Both the position numbers and the translations under genes were made by a program. A model generated the notes under the pieces. The model searched no databases, was not told where the DNA came from, and was given only the letters and a program-made list of their open reading frames with translations. A stretch of DNA of 7,099 nt from Eubacteriales bacterium (GTDB taxonomy: Bacteria; Bacillota; Clostridia; Peptostreptococcales; Anaerovoracaceae). Below are positions 1 through 5,075 of this stretch, in pieces (positions within the stretch are counted from its first letter, which is position 1; the number at the start of each line of letters is the position of its first letter). The stretch lies in the NCBI GenBank assembly GCA_028691625.1, contig JAQUYZ010000077.1:1-7099 (forward strand). Direction: 5' to 3'.

Positions 1-1
1 G

Positions 2-145
2 GGTGCATTTTTGTTCCTGGGCAGCGGATATAAAGGCAGAGAAAATGAAGGAATCCATTCAGGAGGGTTCGAGGTGGATGAAAAATGCATCCGGCTCGGT
101 ATACAGTTGGAGGTTTTGTCTGTATTGAAACTGCTTGAACAATAG
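2..145 (+). CDS. C-terminal end of an M20-family metallopeptidase/amidohydrolase (partial)
   Basis: The reading frame is open from the window edge and ends at TAG 143-145, giving 47 residues. The visible tail starts GAFLFLGSG, then has an IHSGGFEVDE block and a leucine-rich helix ending LLEQ. In M20 enzymes (N-acyl amino acid amidohydrolases, hippurate hydrolase-like and related dipeptidases) the C-terminus typically reads 'FxFLG', then 'HSPxFxxDE', then a 'xxxGxxxxxxxxxxLL' helix. The histidine of that block (visible residue 19) is normally a ligand of the dinuclear metal centre. Family membership is inferred from this pattern alone; the catalytic N-terminal part lies outside the window, so substrate and exact subfamily cannot be given. 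The gene converges on rpsT, with the structured intergenic region between them. Confidence 0.72.
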   Translation, partial: GAFLFLGSGYKGRENEGIHSGGFEVDEKCIRLGIQLEVLSVLKLLEQ

Positions 146-147
146 CA

Positions 148-178
148 GGCGTTTGCCTCGCAAACGGGGCTAGGTGCG
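148..178 (+). repeat. 31-bp direct repeat, copy 1, with internal palindrome
   Basis: This copy matches 232-262 at 30 of 31 positions; the only difference is C157 versus T241. It contains a perfect 7-bp inverted repeat, CGTTTGC (150-156) and GCAAACG (160-166), with a 3-base loop, followed by GGGGCTAGGTGCG. The single mismatch between copies lies in the hairpin loop, so the stem is intact in both. The copy begins three bases after the M20 stop codon. It resembles a dispersed palindromic (REP-like) element, but family and function are unknown. Confidence 0.85.
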
Positions 179-228
179 AACGGAAAAATCCCAACCAGCT
201 GAAGCTGGGGAATTAACGTATGGCGCCT
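172..228 (+). other. Foldable inter-repeat arm (possible structured RNA or DNA element)
   Basis: The spacer between the two direct repeats can fold into one long arm. AGGTGC (172-177) pairs with GCGCCT (223-228) including one G-U pair, ACG (180-182) pairs with CGT (217-219), and the tip is CCAGC (195-199) with GCTGG (204-208) around a TGAA loop. A competing 7-bp all-Watson-Crick stem joins GCAGGCG (145-151) to CGCCTGC (224-230), and it excludes both the outer arm stem and part of the copy-1 hairpin. The pairing is read directly from the sequence. Whether it is transcribed, or is part of a mobile palindromic element, is not known. I do not recognise a known riboswitch or other RNA family. Confidence 0.45.
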
Positions 229-231
229 GCC

Positions 232-262
232 GGCGTTTGCTTCGCAAACGGGGCTAGGTGCG
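232..262 (+). repeat. 31-bp direct repeat, copy 2, with internal palindrome
   Basis: This is the second copy of the repeat at 148-178, 84 bp downstream in the same orientation. Its hairpin is CGTTTGC (234-240) with GCAAACG (244-250) and loop TTC. The same GGGGCTAGGTGCG tail follows and then runs straight into the A-rich flank (264-273) of the terminator hairpin, so the element ends where the terminator begins. Confidence 0.85.
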
Positions 263-263
263 C

Positions 264-323
264 AAAAAATAAACCATGCCACAAACCGGGAGACACCGCC
301 GGCTTTGGCATGATCAATTTTTT
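264..323. terminator. Bidirectional intrinsic terminator between the M20 gene and rpsT
   Basis: CATGCCA (275-281) pairs perfectly with TGGCATG (306-312). An inner extension pairs AA and CCGG (283-289) with CCGG and TT (299-305) across one mismatch and a bulged C282, leaving a loop of about 9 bases. For the leftward rpsT transcript the hairpin is followed almost at once by a U-rich run, GTTTATTTTTT, the complement of 264-274. For the rightward transcript six T residues lie at 318-323, five bases past the stem. This is the expected shared terminator between convergent genes. It is strongest in the rpsT direction. Confidence 0.85.
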
Positions 324-332
324 GTGTATTTT

Positions 333-351
333 GTGCATTTAACTTATGCAC
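333..351. repeat. Small palindrome just beyond the rpsT stop codon
   Basis: GTGCAT (333-338) and ATGCAC (346-351) form a perfect 6-bp inverted repeat around a 7-base AT-rich loop, in the 3' untranslated region of rpsT ahead of its terminator. No T-run follows it on either strand, so it is not a terminator by itself. It could stabilise the rpsT mRNA 3' end or be incidental. Confidence 0.4.
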
Positions 352-368
352 TGTGGGGACGGGTGAGA

Positions 369-638
369 TTATTCTGCTTTTGCTTTGTTGAATCTGCTTG
401 TCATTCTGGAAACTTTTCTGGAAGCTGCATTCTTATGGATGGTTCCTTTGGAAGCAGCCTGCATCAGTCTCTTTTCCGCCAAAGACAGTTTTTCCTTTGC
501 GGTATCAAAATCCCCGGAAGCAATTGCTGCTTCGAAGTTTTTGACGATCGCTTTCAAATGAGATTTCACTCTCCTGTTTGCAGCTGTCTTTTTTGCGATA
601 ACAAAGATTCTTTTCTTTGCTGATTTAATATTTGCCAT
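369..638 (-). CDS. rpsT: Small ribosomal subunit protein S20 (bS20)
   Basis: This encodes an 89-residue primary 16S rRNA-binding protein of the 30S subunit. It begins MANIKSAKKR, the hallmark N-terminus of bS20, and continues with a lysine/arginine-rich three-helix protein including NRRVKSHLKA near the middle and a C-terminal IHKNAASRKVSRM block. Length and charge are typical of the family. The frame is open for seven codons upstream, beginning at an ATG at 659. The start at 638 is chosen because MANIKSAKKR is conserved and a Shine-Dalgarno-like GGGGTGA lies just upstream (complement of 642-648). The gene is divergent from gpr, has its own promoter (675-703, reverse strand) and ends before the bidirectional terminator. 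It is probably monocistronic and expressed with growth. Confidence 0.98.
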   Translation of the reverse strand: MANIKSAKKRIFVIAKKTAANRRVKSHLKAIVKNFEAAIASGDFDTAKEKLSLAEKRLMQAASKGTIHKNAASRKVSRMTSRFNKAKAE

Positions 639-674
639 TATTTCACCCCACTTTCGCAAAATATCGCAACATTA

Positions 675-703
675 AGTATAGATGAATAGAATGAAAAATG
701 CAA
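675..703 (-). promoter_or_regulatory. Probable sigma-A promoter of rpsT
   Basis: On the reverse strand TTGCAT (complement of 698-703) is separated by exactly 17 bases from TATACT (complement of 675-680), a 5/6 match to the -10 consensus. The -35 keeps only TTG of TTGACA. Predicted transcription begins near 668, leaving a leader of about 30 bases before the rpsT start. The -35 hexamer lies over the most upstream possible ATG of gpr (698), so the two divergent genes share this short control region. Confidence 0.6.
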
Positions 704-734
704 GGGAAAAATGAGAAAAGAATATTGCACGAAA

Positions 735-740
735 GAGAGG
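735..740 (+). promoter_or_regulatory. Candidate ribosome binding site that favours the TTG start of gpr
   Basis: GAGAGG at 735-740 lies eight bases before TTG 749. The alternative ATG at 698 has no purine-rich Shine-Dalgarno core in the 20 bases before it. This favours starting gpr at 749, which also matches the family's N-terminus. Confidence 0.5.
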
Positions 741-748
741 GCGAAAAA

Positions 749-1639
749 TTGAATTTTAGAACGGATTTGGCAATTGAAAATAAGGAAATGTACGATTCCG
801 AAAATAAAGGTGAGGGGATCGAAATCTCAGGCGTTGAAGTAGAAACGGACACATTTGAGGATATCGTAGGAATTACGAGGATAAAAATAACCGATGAACA
901 CGGCAGCCAGGTGCTTCAAAAGCCGATCGGGAATTATATCACGCTTGAAGTGGAAGGTGTCGTTGACGGGGCGGAGGAAATAAAGGACAAGGCTGCAATC
1001 GCGCTGGCAAATGAATTGAAACGCCTGATACAGTTTCATAACAAGCTGAAGGTATTGATCATCGGCCTGGGTAACGATAAAGTAACACCGGATTCACTTG
1101 GTCCCTATACCGTTTCGAAGGTAAGGGTTACGCGCCATTATTTCTTAATGTATGATTCGGACAGTGACGATGAAATGTCCTGTGTCAGCGGATTTATCCC
1201 GGGAGTAATGGGTTCGACAGGGATGGAGACCGCAGATTTGATTGAAAGTGCCGCAAGGATCGCCAGACCGGAAGTTATCATAGCGGTGGATTCCCTGGCA
1301 GCAAGAAATATCAACCGCATCAGTACAACGATACAAATCAGCGATACCGGAATTTCGCCGGGTGCCGGCACGGGCAACATGCGGAAGCAGTTGACGGAAA
1401 AGACGCTTGGGACAAAGGTAATCGCCATTGGCGTACCAACTGTCATCGATTCCAAAACACTCATTCTGGACAATCTGTTCGGCTTTCTGAAGGACCCTGA
1501 AGGTGCGGAGCAATACATCGATGAAAACGGAATTCCTATGATTGTGACTTCTACAGAGGTGGATCAGGTGATTAAGGATTTCTCGGATATTATTTCAAAC
1601 GGAATTAATATAACGCTTCATCCGGGCATATACTCTTAG
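749..1639 (+). CDS. gpr: GPR endopeptidase, spore germination protease
   Basis: This protease degrades small acid-soluble spore proteins in the spore core early in germination, releasing amino acids and uncovering DNA. It belongs to the A25 group of atypical aspartic proteases. Family blocks are visible in order: NFRTDLAIE at the N-terminus, GVEVET, GLGNDKVTPDSLGP, PGVMGSTGMET, IIAVDSLAAR and DTGISPGAGTGNMR. The aspartates of TPDSLGP and AVDSLAAR are 66 residues apart, the same spacing as catalytic D127 and D193 of the Bacillus megaterium enzyme; here they are D115 and D181. The start is uncertain. TTG 749 has a Shine-Dalgarno and gives 296 residues beginning MNFRTDLAIE, like short clostridial GPRs. 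ATG 698 would add 17 charged residues without a ribosome binding site. The zymogen is expected to cleave itself after RTD, so the start sets the propeptide length at about 6 or 23 residues. spoIIP follows 72 bp downstream. Confidence 0.96.
   Translation: MNFRTDLAIENKEMYDSENKGEGIEISGVEVETDTFEDIVGITRIKITDEHGSQVLQKPIGNYITLEVEGVVDGAEEIKDKAAIALANELKRLIQFHNKLKVLIIGLGNDKVTPDSLGPYTVSKVRVTRHYFLMYDSDSDDEMSCVSGFIPGVMGSTGMETADLIESAARIARPEVIIAVDSLAARNINRISTTIQISDTGISPGAGTGNMRKQLTEKTLGTKVIAIGVPTVIDSKTLILDNLFGFLKDPEGAEQYIDENGIPMIVTSTEVDQVIKDFSDIISNGINITLHPGIYS
1606..1634 (+). promoter_or_regulatory. Candidate sigma-E promoter for spoIIP inside the 3' end of gpr
   Basis: TAATATA (1606-1612) matches the sigma-E -35 consensus KMATATT except for its last base. 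Exactly 14 bases later CATATACT (1627-1634) matches the -10 consensus CATACAnT at all specified positions but one. Predicted initiation is near 1641, just after the gpr stop codon. In Bacillus subtilis spoIIP is known to belong to the sigma-E (mother cell) regulon, so both position and motif fit. This is inference from motif matching only. Confidence 0.5.
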
Positions 1640-1680
1640 TATTGATGGTTTGAACGGAGGCTTCAGCGCACAAGTCGATA

Positions 1681-1716
1681 TGAATGAGGAGTTGAATGGG
1701 GAGTTGAATGAATGAG
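1681..1716 (+). repeat. 12-bp tandem repeat across the spoIIP translation start
   Basis: Three consecutive 12-base units are TGAATGAGGAGT (1681-1692), TGAATGGGGAGT (1693-1704) and the diverged TGAATGAATGAG (1705-1716). The first two units each carry a Shine-Dalgarno-like core (GAGGAG or GGGGAG), and each is followed by an ATG after a short gap (1696 and 1708). The third unit contains the spoIIP ATG (1712), eight bases after GGGGAG. A frame starting at ATG 1680 reads MNEELNGELNE and stops at TGA 1713-1715, overlapping the spoIIP start as ATGA. Confidence 0.75.
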
Positions 1717-2800
1717 AAGAAATTATAGAGGATATCGCAGGGGGATACGGTTCGGCGGTGGCAAGCTTGTTCTTTTAACCGTTCTGTTTTGGGCAATATC
1801 CGGTTTCATCATGATCAGCTTCATAAATGGCGGACCTGCAAGGATTTTAGAAGGGAAACAGGAAGATGTTGCAAAAATGTATATTGGCAACATCTTTCCT
1901 ACGGTCAGCAGAAGTGCTGATTTTGAATCAAGAGAAGCGTTGGGAAACACATTGGAGCCTGCGGCTGAACTGACGAAGGGTCTTTTTGATGCCAAACAGT
2001 CAGAGAGCATTTTTGAATCGATGATAGGCTCTATGTTTCCCGGTGCAGAGGTTTTGGATGACGATCTGGCCGAAGAGGATCCCGGTATCGTCTTTGATAT
2101 GGATTCGTATGACTCCGATCAGGATGGTACTCCACAGGATATGATCGACACCCAGGATTCGGATTCTCCCGGACCCGCAACTGCAAATATTGATTATTCC
2201 AAGCCTGTTGTGATTATTTACCATACTCATGCAACCGAGTCGTATCAGCCTGTGTCAGAGGGAAATTTCCATTCCCTGGCTGAGTACGGAACCGTTCGGG
2301 AAGTGGGGGATGTTTTGACTGAGGAGTTGGAAGCACAAGGAATTCAGGTTATTCATGACAAGACGATTCACGATTCCCCATCCTACAGCCAATCCTACAC
2401 CCGTTCGCTCGAGACGATTCAAACACTGATGGGAAGCAATGAATCCGCCAGGATCATAATCGATTTACATAGGGATGCAGCAGCTTACATCGGTAATGTA
2501 GCAATGACTTCTACAATCAAGAATGATACGATAGCGAAATACAGTCTGGTAATCGGAACCGGAAATCCGAATGTGGAAGCTTTGCGGTTATTTGCAAACC
2601 ATGTAAACGAAACCGCAGAGAAAACTTATCCGGGCTTTGGCGGAAAGATTATTGAGAAACAGTATAAATTTAATCAATATGTATCGGATTATCATTTGCT
2701 TCTTGAGGTCGGAAACAATCAAAATACAATTGAGCAGGCGAAGCTGACCGGAAAGTATTTTGCAAGGGTATTGGCAAAATCCATCAAGGAGATTGAATAA
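1712..2800 (+). CDS. spoIIP: Stage II sporulation protein P, engulfment peptidoglycan amidase/endopeptidase
   Basis: SpoIIP is a membrane-anchored cell-wall hydrolase that works with SpoIID and SpoIIM (the DMP complex) to thin septal peptidoglycan and drive engulfment of the forespore. The 362-residue protein has a basic N-terminus (residues 1-18), one membrane segment (about 18-38), an extracytoplasmic linker and a C-terminal hydrolase domain (about 164-360). Diagnostic blocks are VVIIYHTHATESY (166-178), IIIDLHRDA (248-256) and LLLEVGNNQNT (329-339). H171, H253 and E332 are the probable zinc and catalytic residues by analogy with the Bacillus enzyme. The linker at about 115-152 is strikingly acidic (many Asp/Glu). 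ATG 1712 is preceded by GGGGAG at 1698-1703. A sigma-E-like promoter lies in the end of gpr, and read-through from gpr is also possible because no terminator separates them. Confidence 0.96.
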   Translation: MRRNYRGYRRGIRFGGGKLVLLTVLFWAISGFIMISFINGGPARILEGKQEDVAKMYIGNIFPTVSRSADFESREALGNTLEPAAELTKGLFDAKQSESIFESMIGSMFPGAEVLDDDLAEEDPGIVFDMDSYDSDQDGTPQDMIDTQDSDSPGPATANIDYSKPVVIIYHTHATESYQPVSEGNFHSLAEYGTVREVGDVLTEELEAQGIQVIHDKTIHDSPSYSQSYTRSLETIQTLMGSNESARIIIDLHRDAAAYIGNVAMTSTIKNDTIAKYSLVIGTGNPNVEALRLFANHVNETAEKTYPGFGGKIIEKQYKFNQYVSDYHLLLEVGNNQNTIEQAKLTGKYFARVLAKSIKEIE

Positions 2801-2816
2801 ACACCGGATGAATTGG

Positions 2817-2849
2817 TTAGGAATAGGTTGTAACTTCTATTCCAGCTAA
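2817..2849 (+). other. Hairpin between spoIIP and the 107-aa gene, next to the ribosome binding site
   Basis: GGAATAG (2820-2826) and CTATTCC (2837-2843) form a perfect 7-bp stem with a 10-base loop. Outside it TTA (2817-2819) can also pair with TAA (2847-2849) across a 3-base bulge, which would cover the first two bases of the AAGGAG ribosome binding site (2848-2853). No T-run follows, so it does not look like a terminator. It could tune translation of the next gene or protect mRNA ends after processing. Confidence 0.45.
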
Positions 2850-2858
2850 GGAGAGACG

Positions 2859-3182
2859 ATGCGATTAAAAAAAATATTGATATTTGTCCTGGTCTTCGCG
2901 GCAGTGTATGGGTTCACTGCCGTGGATGAGGCCTATTCGGACATGATGGACCAGGAGGGAAGGATATCCCTTCATGTTAGGCGCGTAAATTCCGAGTATG
3001 TCACTTTTTCCATGTTTGGACAAACTGCCGAAGTCAATATAAAACAATTGAAAGAAAACTGGAGTGCTTTCAGCAATCGGGTGATTCTTGGTCTGGATCA
3101 AACTGTTGTGCGTGTTCAGGGCCTACTGGGTATAGAAGAGCCGGAAAGGGATTACAGCGTATTTAATACGGAGATATTGTAA
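2859..3182 (+). CDS. Small membrane-anchored protein of unknown function in the yqxA position
   Basis: The 107-residue protein starts at ATG 2859, five bases after a strong AAGGAG ribosome binding site. Residues 1-5 are basic (MRLKK). Residues 5-22 are a hydrophobic segment that would serve as a membrane anchor or signal peptide, with no lipobox and no cysteine anywhere. The rest looks soluble and extracytoplasmic, with a beta-rich stretch (about 36-61, ISLHVRRVNSEYVTFSMFGQ) and an amphipathic C-terminal half rich in Val, Leu and Gln. I do not recognise a family from sequence. Its place between spoIIP and lepA, its size and its single N-terminal membrane segment match Bacillus subtilis YqxA (DUF3679), so it may be a divergent counterpart. 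That is a synteny argument only. Its stop codon overlaps the -35 of the lepA promoter. Confidence 0.8.
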   Translation: MRLKKILIFVLVFAAVYGFTAVDEAYSDMMDQEGRISLHVRRVNSEYVTFSMFGQTAEVNIKQLKENWSAFSNRVILGLDQTVVRVQGLLGIEEPERDYSVFNTEIL

Positions 3183-3206
3183 AAAGCTGTACTGGTATGA
3201 TATAAT
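3177..3206 (+). promoter_or_regulatory. Strong sigma-A promoter of lepA
   Basis: The -35 TTGTAA (3177-3182) is followed after 18 bases by a perfect TATAAT (3201-3206). TG at 3198-3199 makes this an extended -10 (TGATATAAT). Transcription should start near 3213, giving a leader of about 50 bases. The -35 overlaps the last codons and stop of the upstream 107-aa gene, so lepA and hemW can be expressed in growth independently of the sporulation genes. Confidence 0.75.
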
Positions 3207-3220
3207 GATTCGACCTTTGA

Positions 3221-3237
3221 GTGCGACGTTGTCGCGC
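3221..3237 (+). other. GC-rich hairpin in the lepA 5' leader
   Basis: GCGAC (3223-3227) pairs with GTCGC (3231-3235) around GTT. Two more closing pairs, T-G and G-C, extend the stem to seven. It sits within the first bases of the predicted lepA leader and ends 17 bases before the GGAGG ribosome binding site (3255-3259). There is no T-run, so termination is unlikely; a 5'-end stabilising stem is plausible. Confidence 0.5.
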
Positions 3238-3263
3238 ATCAACTATGACATTTTGGAGGAACA

Positions 3264-5075
3264 ATGAATTCATACCAACAGTACATCAGAAATTTTTGCA
3301 TCATTGCACATATAGATCACGGGAAATCAACCCTGGCAGACCGTATTATCGAGAATACCGGTCTTGTGTCCCATCGGGAAATGAAGGAACAGTTTTTGGA
3401 CAACATGGAGCTGGAGAGAGAGAGGGGAATCACCATCAAGCTTCAGACGACAAGGCTGGTTTACAAAGCGAAAAACGGACATGAATATATTTTCAATCTC
3501 ATCGATACACCGGGTCATGTCGACTTTACGTATGAGGTATCCAGAAGTCTTGCCGCCTGCGAAGGAGCAATCCTGATTGTCGACGCGACACAGGGTGTGG
3601 AAGCCCAGACTCTGGCCAATGTCTATTTGGCCCTGGATGAGGATCTGGAAATACTGCCTGTCATCAATAAAATCGATCTTGCCAGCGCGAGACCGGAGGA
3701 AGCGATTCTGGAAATCGAAGATATCATCGGAATCGATGCCCATGGTGCTCCATTGATCTCCGCAAAAGAAGGAATCGGCATCGAGGAAGTGCTGGAAGCC
3801 ATCGTGGAAAGGATTCCTGCACCGACGGGGGATGCCGGCGGTAAGCTGAAGGCGCTGATCTTTGATTCTTACTATGATAATTATCGCGGCGTTGTAATCT
3901 ATACCCGTGTATTCAACGGAAAAATTAAAAAGGGCGATATGATCCGCCTCATGAATACGAAAAAGAAATACGAAGTAACCGAGGTCGGCGTTTATTCTCC
4001 CGGCCCGATGCCTGTCAGCGAGCTTTCTGCCGGGAACGTCGGCTATGTATGTGCCAGCATCAAGCAGGTTGCGGATGCCCGTGTCGGTGATACGATTACG
4101 CTGGACAGCGACCCGACGGAGGAGGCCATGCCGGGCTATAAGAAAGTGCAGCCTATGGTTTTTTGCGGTATTTACCCTGCCGGCAACGAAAAATACGAAA
4201 ATGTAAAGGATGCCCTGGAAAAGCTGCAGGTGAACGATGCCGCCTTCCTTTTCGAACCGGAAACCTCGACCGCCTTGGGCTTCGGTTTTCGCTGCGGTTT
4301 TCTGGGACTTCTGCATATGGAAATCATTGTGGAACGGCTGGAACGGGAATTTGATCTTGGAATCATTACCACATCGCCAAGCGTTATTTATAAAGTAGTG
4401 ATGAACGACGGCAGTGAAGAGATGATACAAAATCCCTCCAATCTGCCTTCCTTGATTGAAATAGACCATATTCAGGAACCGATTGTAAAGGCTGACATTA
4501 TGCTCCCGAAGGAGTATGTGGGAAGCATTATGGAAATCTGTCAGGATCGCAGGGGAAAATTGCTTCACATGGAGTATATCACCGAAACCCGTGTTTCCCT
4601 CCATTATGAAATGCCGCTCAATGAGGTCATCTATGATTTCTTTGATGCATTAAAATCAAAGACCAGAGGCTACGGCTCTCTTGACTACGAATTCATTCGA
4701 TATGAGAAATCAAATGTGGTGAAGCTGGATATCCTGCTGAATAAGGAACTGGTGGATGCCTTTTCTATGATCGTGCATGAATCAAAGGCGTATTACCGCG
4801 GCCGTTTCGTCTGCGAAAAACTGAAGGAGATCATTCCCCCCCATCAGTTTGAGGTACCGATACAAGCCTCCATCGGTCAGAAGGTTATCGCAAGAGAAAC
4901 GGTAAAAGCTTATCGAAAGGATGTACTGGCAAAATGCTACGGCGGGGACATTTCCCGAAAGAGAAAGCTTCTGGAAAAGCAGAAGGAAGGCAAGAAGAGG
5001 ATGAGACAGTTTGGATCCGTGGAGGTGCCTCAGGAAGCATTTACGGCGGTGCTGAAGTATGATGAGAACAAATAA
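3264..5075 (+). CDS. lepA: Elongation factor 4, ribosome-associated GTPase LepA
   Basis: EF4/LepA is a translational GTPase that binds the ribosome, was described as catalysing back-translocation, and has been linked to initiation and 30S biogenesis. The 603-residue length is typical. The GTPase domain (about 1-190) shows G1 AHIDHGKST (15-23), G2 RGITIK (54-59), G3 DTPGH (81-85), G4 NKID (135-138) and G5 SAK (166-168). A beta-barrel domain II (about 195-280), EF-G-like domains III and V, and the LepA-specific C-terminal domain (about 490-600, with the [16 protein letters not shown] basic stretch) follow. ATG 3264 is preceded by GGAGG at 3255-3259. It has its own promoter, and its last 17 bases overlap hemW. 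Nothing is missing or odd in the motifs. Confidence 0.99.
   Translation: MNSYQQYIRNFCIIAHIDHGKSTLADRIIENTGLVSHREMKEQFLDNMELERERGITIKLQTTRLVYKAKNGHEYIFNLIDTPGHVDFTYEVSRSLAACEGAILIVDATQGVEAQTLANVYLALDEDLEILPVINKIDLASARPEEAILEIEDIIGIDAHGAPLISAKEGIGIEEVLEAIVERIPAPTGDAGGKLKALIFDSYYDNYRGVVIYTRVFNGKIKKGDMIRLMNTKKKYEVTEVGVYSPGPMPVSELSAGNVGYVCASIKQVADARVGDTITLDSDPTEEAMPGYKKVQPMVFCGIYPAGNEKYENVKDALEKLQVNDAAFLFEPETSTALGFGFRCGFLGLLHMEIIVERLEREFDLGIITTSPSVIYKVVMNDGSEEMIQNPSNLPSLIEIDHIQEPIVKADIMLPKEYVGSIMEICQDRRGKLLHMEYITETRVSLHYEMPLNEVIYDFFDALKSKTRGYGSLDYEFIRYEKSNVVKLDILLNKELVDAFSMIVHESKAYYRGRFVCEKLKEIIPPHQFEVPIQASIGQKVIARETVKAYRKDVLAKCYGGDISRKRKLLEKQKEGKKRMRQFGSVEVPQEAFTAVLKYDENK

Noticed and set aside
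148..262. Two similar repeats considered as a CRISPR array
   Set aside because: There are only two copies, the 53-bp spacer folds onto itself, and no cas genes or further repeats are nearby.
276..623. A 115-codon forward frame over rpsT
   Set aside because: It is the antisense shadow of rpsT (bS20), rich in Cys, Phe and His, begins inside the terminator hairpin and has no ribosome binding site.
660..748. Sigma-G or sigma-F promoter for gpr
   Set aside because: GAATA-like -35 boxes (for example 684-688 and 720-724) have no CATnnTA -10 box at 17-18 bases, so no forespore promoter can be supported even though one is expected biologically.
698..748. N-terminal 17-residue extension of GPR from ATG 698
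   Set aside because: It is not favoured because there is no Shine-Dalgarno, the composition is highly charged and AG-rich, and it overlaps the rpsT -35. It is not excluded and is kept as an alternative in the gpr entry.
2820..2843. Hairpin after spoIIP as an intrinsic terminator
   Set aside because: No T-run follows the stem on the forward strand, and the ribosome binding site of the next gene comes immediately after.
3327..4604. A 425-codon open frame on the reverse strand inside lepA
   Set aside because: It is fully antisense to lepA, which has every GTPase motif intact. The long opening follows from lepA codon bias, and the translated product has no recognisable domain and no Shine-Dalgarno in context.
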